DNA from: Paracoccaceae bacterium
GTDB taxonomy: Bacteria; Pseudomonadota; Alphaproteobacteria; Rhodobacterales; Rhodobacteraceae
Direction of reading: 5' to 3'
Length of the DNA: 10,244 bases
Assembly: GCA_007121055.1 (NCBI GenBank)
Contig: SKMM01000408.1
Location: 1-10,244, forward strand
A model generated the notes under the pieces. That model did no database searches. It was not told the origin of the DNA and saw nothing but the letters and a program-made list of their open reading frames with translations. The position numbers were made by a program, and so were the translations under genes. Shown here one piece after another: positions 6,126 through 10,244 of this stretch. The number at the start of each line of letters is the position of its first letter. The stretch's first letter is position 1.

Positions 6126-7496
6126 TCAGTACTGGTAGTCGCGGTAGATGCGCGTCAGGTCGCCGTTCCAGTCGCCGTCGTAGCGCGAGAGCAGTTCGTC
6201 GGCGGGGGTCCTGCCGGTCTCCACCGTTTCCTTCAGCGCGTTGAGGAAATGGGTCTCGTCGGGCAACAGGCCGCCGGCGCCGGGGCGGGCGCGGGCGCGG
6301 AGCCCAGCCTCGGCGATGGCAAGAACCTCGCGGGCGGCGTCGTGGAGTCGTATGCCCCCCGCCTCGCCCGCCAGCCCCGCCTCGGAGGCCGCCACGCGCA
6401 GCCCCTCGCGGGTGGCCGCGTCCCAGCCCCTGCACAGGTCCCACGCGGCATCGAGGGCGGTCTGGTCGTAGATAAGCCCCACCCAGAGCGCAGGCAGTGC
6501 ACAGAGCCTGCGCCACGGGCCACCGTCGGCCCCGCGCATCTCGAGGTACTTCTTGATCCGCGCCTCGGGGAAGATCGTCGTCAGATGGTCGGCCCAATCC
6601 GACAGCGTCGGCACCTCGCCCGGCAGCGCGGGCAGACGGCCCTCCATGAAATCGCGGAACGATTGCCCCAGCGCGTCGATGTAGCGACCGTCGCGATAGA
6701 CGAAGTACATCGGCACATCGAGGGCGTAGTCCACATACCGCTCGAAGCCGAATCCGTCCTCGAAGACGAAGGGCAACATGCCGGTGCGGTCGGGGTCGAG
6801 GTCGCGCCAGACCCGCGAGCGCCAGGAGCGGTGGCCGTTGGGCTGCCCCTCGAAGAAAGGCGAATTGGCAAACAGGGCGGTCGCCACCGGCTGGAGCGCC
6901 AGCGCCACGCGGAACTTCTGCACCATGTCCACCTCGGACGCGAAGTCGAGGTTCACCTGGACGGTGCAGGTGCGGTACATCATCTGCAGCCCGTGGGTGC
7001 CCACCTTCTGCATGTAGTCGGTCATCAGCCGGTAGCGGCCCTTGGGCATCATCGGCATGTCTTCATGCCGCCAGATCGGCGCTGCCCCCAGCCCGATGAA
7101 GGCTGCCCCGATGGCGTCGGCGATCTCGCGCACCTCGCGCAAATGCTCGTTCACCTCGTCGCAGGTCTGGTGGATGTTCTCGAGCGGCGCGCCGGACAGT
7201 TCCAGCTGCCCGCCGGGCTCCAGACTGACGTTGGCGCCGTCCTTCACGAGGCCGATGATGTTGTCGCCCTCGCGCACCTCGGCCCAGCCGAACCGGTCGC
7301 GCAGCCCCTCAAGCATGGCGCGGATCGAGCGCGGGCCGTCGTAAGGCAGCGGTTTCAGCGTGTCGGGGTCGAAGCCGAATTTCTCGTGCTCGGTGCCGAC
7401 GCGCCAGGCCTCGGCGGGCTTGCACCCCGAGGCGAGGTATTCGGCCAGCTGCCCGCGATGCTCGATGGGGCCGCCGCCCGACTGTGGAATGGACAT
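6126..7496 (-). CDS. gshA: Glutamate-cysteine ligase, plant/alphaproteobacterial type
   Basis: This 456-residue enzyme joins glutamate and cysteine through the gamma-carboxylate using ATP, the first and rate-setting step of glutathione synthesis in the cytoplasm. It belongs to the GCS2 class shared by plants and alphaproteobacteria, not the E. coli class. Diagnostic segments are GTEHEKFGF (34-42), NVSLEPGGQLELSG (89-102), MYRTCTVQVNLDF (173-185), and NSPFFEGQPNGHRSWRSRVW (211-230). Five cysteines are present (25, 112, 177, 332, 355). Plant homologues are redox-regulated by disulfides, but whether any pair here does the same cannot be told. The ATG at 7496 has GGAGG 6 bases upstream. The open frame reaches 7586, but the added residues are low-complexity Arg/Pro/Ala. 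gshB is not in the window. Confidence 0.97.
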   Translation of the reverse strand: MSIPQSGGGPIEHRGQLAEYLASGCKPAEAWRVGTEHEKFGFDPDTLKPLPYDGPRSIRAMLEGLRDRFGWAEVREGDNIIGLVKDGANVSLEPGGQLELSGAPLENIHQTCDEVNEHLREVREIADAIGAAFIGLGAAPIWRHEDMPMMPKGRYRLMTDYMQKVGTHGLQMMYRTCTVQVNLDFASEVDMVQKFRVALALQPVATALFANSPFFEGQPNGHRSWRSRVWRDLDPDRTGMLPFVFEDGFGFERYVDYALDVPMYFVYRDGRYIDALGQSFRDFMEGRLPALPGEVPTLSDWADHLTTIFPEARIKKYLEMRGADGGPWRRLCALPALWVGLIYDQTALDAAWDLCRGWDAATREGLRVAASEAGLAGEAGGIRLHDAAREVLAIAEAGLRARARPGAGGLLPDETHFLNALKETVETGRTPADELLSRYDGDWNGDLTRIYRDYQY

Positions 7497-7527
7497 CCGC
7501 CGCCTCCGCCTAGGCCTTGCAGCGCCC

Positions 7528-7556
7528 CAACTGGCGCGCGGGGCTGGGGGTGTCAA
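7528..7556 (-). promoter_or_regulatory. Possible gshA promoter
   Basis: A perfect TTGACA -35 hexamer lies on the minus strand (7556-7551). The hexamer 17 bases further on is CAGTTG (7533-7528), a poor -10. The implied leader is about 25 bases and ends in the GGAGG used by gshA. Position and the consensus -35 favour it; the weak -10 argues against it. Confidence 0.35.
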
Positions 7557-7698
7557 GGCGGGCGCGGCGCCGACGGGCGGAGCCACGGGCGGAACGCAAC
7601 CGAGGCGGACCCCGGCGCAGCCGGTTGGCTGCGGGCCGAGCGCGGGCTAGGGTTCACAGGCGATCCGCGGCCGAGGCGGATGGCGAAGGACAGGGTGC

Positions 7699-8469
7699 AT
7701 GGCGCTGAAGGCGGCGATCGTCGAGCTTCACAACGGCCGCAGCCGAGGCGCGACGCGGTTCCGCTATGGGCTGATCGGCCTCGACCTCGTCACGGTTGTG
7801 TTCTTCATCGTCACGGCGCCCACCGGCACGGAGGGTTCCCTGCGCCTCGTGGAGGCCGCCATCGGCGTGCTGATCCTCGCCGATCTGTCCGCGCGGCTGT
7901 GGATCGCGCCCGACCGGTGGCGGACGCTGCGGCAGGTCTACACCCTGTCGGATCTGGTGGTGGTGGCCTCGCTGATCGCCGAGCCGCTGCTGGGCGTGAA
8001 CCTGTCCTTCCTGAAGGTCTTGCGAGCGTTGCGGCTGATGCATTCCTACCGGGTGCTGCACGATCTGCGCCGGGACACGGCCTTCTTCCGCGACCATGAG
8101 GACGCCATCGTGGCCGCGGTCGACCTTGTGGTGTTCATCTTCGTGGCAACGTCGGTGGTCTATGTGCTGGTGTTCGCCCATGAACCGGGGCTGACCTCTT
8201 ATGTAGACGCGCTCTATTTCACCGTCGCGACGCTGACGACCACGGGCTATGGCGACATTACCATGGAGGGGACGTGGGCGCGGCTTCTGTCGGTGGTCAT
8301 GATGGTCACGGGGGTGGCGCTGTTCTTCCGCCTCGCCCGGGCGCTGTTTGTGCCGCCCAAGGTTCGCCATGATTGCGAAACCTGTGGCCTCCAGCGCCAC
8401 GACCCCGACGCCGTCCACTGCAAGCATTGCGGCACCACGCTCCGGATCGACACCCCCGGACCGGACTAG
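7699..8469 (+). CDS. Voltage-gated K+ channel-like protein with C-terminal zinc ribbon
   Basis: This 256-residue inner-membrane protein has the six-helix plan of voltage-gated potassium channels. S1 is about 23-40, S2 49-68, S3 82-98 and S4 105-124 with regularly placed arginines (R109, R112, R118, R124, R125). S5 is about 137-160, a re-entrant pore helix 168-181, the filter T182-G-Y-G-D186, and S6 195-218. The usual RCK/TrkA-N regulatory domain is missing. Instead, residues 226-245 carry CETCG and CKHCG separated by 11 residues (C226, C229, C241, C244), a rubredoxin-knuckle or zinc-ribbon-like pair likely to bind one metal on the cytoplasmic side. The ATG at 7699 has AAGGA 8 bases upstream. 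It is divergent from gshA and convergent with the cyclotransferase gene 21 bases away. Potassium selectivity is inferred from the filter. Metal or redox sensing is speculation. Confidence 0.88.
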   Translation: MALKAAIVELHNGRSRGATRFRYGLIGLDLVTVVFFIVTAPTGTEGSLRLVEAAIGVLILADLSARLWIAPDRWRTLRQVYTLSDLVVVASLIAEPLLGVNLSFLKVLRALRLMHSYRVLHDLRRDTAFFRDHEDAIVAAVDLVVFIFVATSVVYVLVFAHEPGLTSYVDALYFTVATLTTTGYGDITMEGTWARLLSVVMMVTGVALFFRLARALFVPPKVRHDCETCGLQRHDPDAVHCKHCGTTLRIDTPGPD

Positions 8470-8490
8470 CGCACCTCGGCGCGGACGCCC

Positions 8491-8916
8491 CTAGCGGGCC
8501 CCGCGCGGCGTGATCAGCCCATAGACCCACGCCTCGGTGCCGTCGGCGAGCGGCTTCTTCACCCGATGATAGCGATAGCCGGCCTGTTCGTAGCGATCGA
8601 GGCGCCGCAGGCCCTCGGCGTCCACGGTGAACACCCGGCCCGTGGTCACCGCTTCCAGATCCTCGACCAGATCGCGCCCCTCGCGGCGCCAACCTGGCAG
8701 ATCGGCGCGTTCGGACCGGACCGGGCCGCCCACCACCACGAACCGCACCAGCGGATCAGCCAGCGTGGCGTAGCCGAACACCCGCGACTCCCCCTCCGGC
8801 ACCGCCGGGGCGCCCGAGGGAAGGGTCGGAAGATAGACCGGCGCACGACCGATCACCCCCACCGCCCCCGTCGCCAGGGCTGCGGCCACGATCAATGTGC
8901 GTGCCAGTCGTCTCAT
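8491..8916 (-). CDS. Gamma-glutamylcyclotransferase-like protein with N-terminal membrane segment
   Basis: This 141-residue protein is of the GGCT/AIG2-like fold. RVFGYATLADPLVR (45-58) matches the YGxL nucleotide-free substrate loop at the start of the fold. The segment GRVFTVDAEGLRRLDRYEQ (93-111) ends in the family's LDxYE, where E110 is the likely catalytic acid/base, and GYRYHRVKKPL follows. Known members release 5-oxoproline from gamma-glutamyl compounds or act on gamma-glutamylamines. Residues about 7-24 are hydrophobic after MRRLAR, so the protein is probably anchored or exported. No lipobox cysteine is present. The start overlaps the stop of the Blh-like gene (ATGA, 8916-8913), which implies coupled translation. 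The substrate is unknown. Placement beside a persulfide dioxygenase and near gshA favours a glutathione-derived one, by inference. Confidence 0.8.
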   Translation of the reverse strand: MRRLARTLIVAAALATGAVGVIGRAPVYLPTLPSGAPAVPEGESRVFGYATLADPLVRFVVVGGPVRSERADLPGWRREGRDLVEDLEAVTTGRVFTVDAEGLRRLDRYEQAGYRYHRVKKPLADGTEAWVYGLITPRGAR

Positions 8917-9788
8917 CTCGCCTCGAACTTCCCCACCGGAATCTTCAGATAGCTATGCCCGTCGGCCTCCGCCTCGGGCAGCCGGCCGCCCCGTATGTTC
9001 ACCTGCAGCGCCGCGAGCATGCGCTCGGGCAACTTCAGCGTCGCGTCACGGGCATCCCGGGCGGCGATGAATTCGTCCCGTCCGATCCCGTCCTTCACGT
9101 GGCGATTGGTCAGCCTGTGCTCTGCCACCGTCGCCATGTATTCCGGGGCCGCACCATCCTCCGGATAGTCATGCCCCACATAGAGCCGTGTCTGCGGCGG
9201 CAAGTCGAGAATCGCGCGGATCGACGCCCACAGTTCCGCACTGTCCCCGCCGGGGAAATCCGCCCGGCTGGTGCCGCTTGCCGGTTTCATGAGCGTGTCG
9301 TGAACGAATGCGGCATCCCTGGCAACGTAGGTGATCGAGGCCAATGTGTGACCCGGTGAGAACATGATTCTCACGGAAATGTCACCGACATTGAATTCCT
9401 CGCCTTCGGCGAACAAACGGTCCCACTGGCTGCCGTCGCAGGCAAATCCGTCGCCGAGATTGTAGAGCCCTTTCCAGAGCTTCTGAACGCCCGTGACCTT
9501 TTCGCCGATCCCCCGCGGGGTGCCCAGCTTCTCCGACAGGTAGGGGGCTGCGCTGAAATGGTCGGCATGGGGATGGGTGTCGAGGATCCAGACAATCTCG
9601 ATTCCCGCCGCGCGGACATAGTTCAGGATCTCGTCGGCGCTCTCGGTGGTGAGAGCGCCGGCTTCGGGATAGAAGTTCCACACAGGGTCGACGATCGCCC
9701 CCTTCATCGTGGCCGGATCGTGAAAGACATACTGCAGACTGCCCGTGGGGCGGTCAAAGAAGGCGCGAACGATGGGGCTGGCATTCAT
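8913..9788 (-). CDS. blh: MBL-fold persulfide dioxygenase-like protein (Blh/ETHE1 group)
   Basis: This 291-residue metallo-beta-lactamase-fold protein resembles the hydrolase domain of Blh, the BigR-regulated enzyme, and the ETHE1 persulfide dioxygenases. These oxidise glutathione persulfide to sulfite and glutathione with a single non-haem iron. The metal motif THPHADH gives H72, H74, D76 and H77. Further ligands are H147 in SPGHT, D164 in VHDTL, and H206 in VGHDYP. The ADFPGGDSAELWASI segment (176-190) is typical. There is no rhodanese or DUF442 domain. Where I recall the family having Gly before the bridging Asp (VGDT), this protein has H163. The ATG at 9788 has AAGGGA 7 bases upstream. 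It is the first gene of a two-gene unit with the cyclotransferase. Its interior is less GC-rich than the rest of the window (29 of 60 bases at 9361-9420). The exact substrate is unproven. Confidence 0.85.
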   Translation of the reverse strand: MNASPIVRAFFDRPTGSLQYVFHDPATMKGAIVDPVWNFYPEAGALTTESADEILNYVRAAGIEIVWILDTHPHADHFSAAPYLSEKLGTPRGIGEKVTGVQKLWKGLYNLGDGFACDGSQWDRLFAEGEEFNVGDISVRIMFSPGHTLASITYVARDAAFVHDTLMKPASGTSRADFPGGDSAELWASIRAILDLPPQTRLYVGHDYPEDGAAPEYMATVAEHRLTNRHVKDGIGRDEFIAARDARDATLKLPERMLAALQVNIRGGRLPEAEADGHSYLKIPVGKFEAR

Positions 9789-9820
9789 CTTACATTCCCT
9801 TCTGTGAATACGTTAGTGGG

Positions 9821-9849
9821 GAGCTAATCACGCCCTCTTCAGGATGCAA
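9821..9849 (-). promoter_or_regulatory. Possible promoter of the blh-like operon
   Basis: On the minus strand TTGCAT (9849-9844) and TAGCTC (9826-9821) are spaced by 17 bases. The implied start near 9814 leaves a leader of about 25 bases with a good Shine-Dalgarno. The -10 overlaps a small inverted repeat, TTAG-N7-CTAA (9813-9827), in a locally AT-rich patch, which could be an operator. Both elements are weak matches. Confidence 0.3.
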
Positions 9850-9940
9850 CCCCCATGCTGCGGGGTGGGATGGGCCCGGGGCTTGAATGCCGGGGCGCCC
9901 CCGACCACCTCTGTTGCAGGAGCAAGGAGAGGAGAACCCC

Positions 9941-10225
9941 ATGGATCGTGACGCCTATGTCGAGAAGATGAAGGCCCAGATCGAGGAGTGGAACGCCGAG
10001 ATCGACAAGTTTCAGGCCAAGGCCAAGGCCGCAAACGCGGACGCCAAGATGAAGTACGAGGAGCAGATCCAGGAAATGCGCGCCCAGCGTGACAAGGCCG
10101 AGGAGAAGCTGCGCGAAACCCGCGACGCCAGCGAAAAGGCGTGGGATGACATGCAAAAGTCCATGACCGCCGCCTGGGACTCCATCAGTGACGGCTTCCG
10201 CAACGCGATGAAACGCTTCCAGTGA
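9941..10225 (+). CDS. Small charged coiled-coil protein, function unknown
   Basis: This 94-residue, highly charged, almost wholly helical protein contains no cysteine. Residues about 5-70 carry heptad-like spacing with many Lys, Glu, Gln and Ala (for example MKAQIEEWNAEIDKFQAK at 10-27), typical of a long coiled coil. The last 20 residues, around AWDSISDGFRNAMKRF, look like an amphipathic helix that might touch a membrane or partner. No signal peptide is present. I recognise the general type (short coiled-coil proteins sometimes annotated as stress-related), not a defined function. The ATG at 9941 is preceded by AAGGAGAGGAG (9924-9934) with a 6-base gap, one of the strongest Shine-Dalgarno sequences in the window, suggesting abundant product. 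It is divergent from the blh-like gene and followed at once by a hairpin. Confidence 0.85.
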   Translation: MDRDAYVEKMKAQIEEWNAEIDKFQAKAKAANADAKMKYEEQIQEMRAQRDKAEEKLRETRDASEKAWDDMQKSMTAAWDSISDGFRNAMKRFQ

Positions 10226-10242
10226 GGCGCGGCCGCCGCGCC
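10226..10242 (+). terminator. GC-rich hairpin after the coiled-coil gene
   Basis: GGCGCGG-CCG-CCGCGCC is a perfect 7-base-pair stem with a 3-base loop, beginning directly after the TGA stop. It is probably the stem of an intrinsic terminator for a single-gene transcript, but the window ends two bases later, so the T tract cannot be checked. Confidence 0.45.
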
Positions 10243-10244
10243 CC

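Noticed and set aside
6117..8099. A 660-codon plus-strand open frame opposite gshA and running into the channel gene
   Set aside because: It is antisense to gshA and out of frame with the channel gene, both of which have clear family signatures. It has no recognisable domain or ribosome binding site.
9892..9901. GGGGCGCCCC palindrome upstream of the coiled-coil gene, considered as an operator
   Set aside because: It is short and made only of G and C in very GC-rich DNA, so it is expected by chance. No conserved spacing to a promoter could be shown.
9878..9916. CTTGAAT upstream of the coiled-coil gene as a heat-shock (RpoH) -35 element
   Set aside because: No acceptable -10 match appears at the needed distance, so the claim cannot be supported.
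1..10244. Search for CRISPR repeats, insertion sequences, prophage genes, tRNA or rRNA genes and toxin-antitoxin pairs
   Set aside because: No regular spaced repeats, terminal inverted repeats, transposase or integrase motifs, or RNA gene signatures were seen on either strand.

Overview
The window is GC-rich DNA (hand counts run from about 48% to 87% per 60 bases) with short intergenic gaps, many ATGA stop/start overlaps and strongly GC-biased third codon positions. Protein content and gene order point to an alphaproteobacterium, most likely of the Rhodobacterales (Rhodobacter/Paracoccus/Roseobacter group). Most of it is ordinary core chromosome. I see no prophage, transposon, CRISPR array, tRNA or rRNA gene.

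Layout: (1) 1-2516, minus strand: phoH > ybeY > corC and, at the very edge, the first codons of a gene that is probably lnt. This is an RNA-maturation and envelope operon with overlapping or tightly spaced genes. (2) 2677-6023, plus strand, divergent from phoH: trpC (tryptophan), moaC and moeA (molybdenum cofactor), then lexA (SOS repressor). trpC and moaC overlap by ATGA. moaC and moeA are bridged by a 29-codon frame that overlaps both through ATGA. lexA has its own promoter candidate carrying a perfect alphaproteobacterial SOS box (GAAC-N7-GAAC). (3) 6126-7496, minus: gshA, plant-type glutamate-cysteine ligase, convergent with lexA. (4) 7699-8469, plus: a six-helix potassium-channel-like protein with a TTGYGD filter and a C-terminal four-cysteine zinc-ribbon-like tail. 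(5) 8491-9788, minus: a metallo-beta-lactamase-fold protein of the Blh/ETHE1 persulfide dioxygenase group, translationally coupled (ATGA) to a membrane-anchored or exported gamma-glutamylcyclotransferase-like protein. (6) 9941-10225, plus: a 94-residue charged coiled-coil protein with a very strong ribosome binding site and a hairpin directly after its stop.

Two points deserve attention. The right-hand part (6126-9788) gathers three genes that act on glutathione or gamma-glutamyl compounds: synthesis by GshA, persulfide oxidation by the Blh-like enzyme, and gamma-glutamyl turnover by the cyclotransferase. An ion channel sits between them. The small persulfide dioxygenase/cyclotransferase operon is the nearest thing here to an undescribed functional unit. 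The joining of these genes into one pathway is inference. I found no clear evidence of a novel defence or mobile system.
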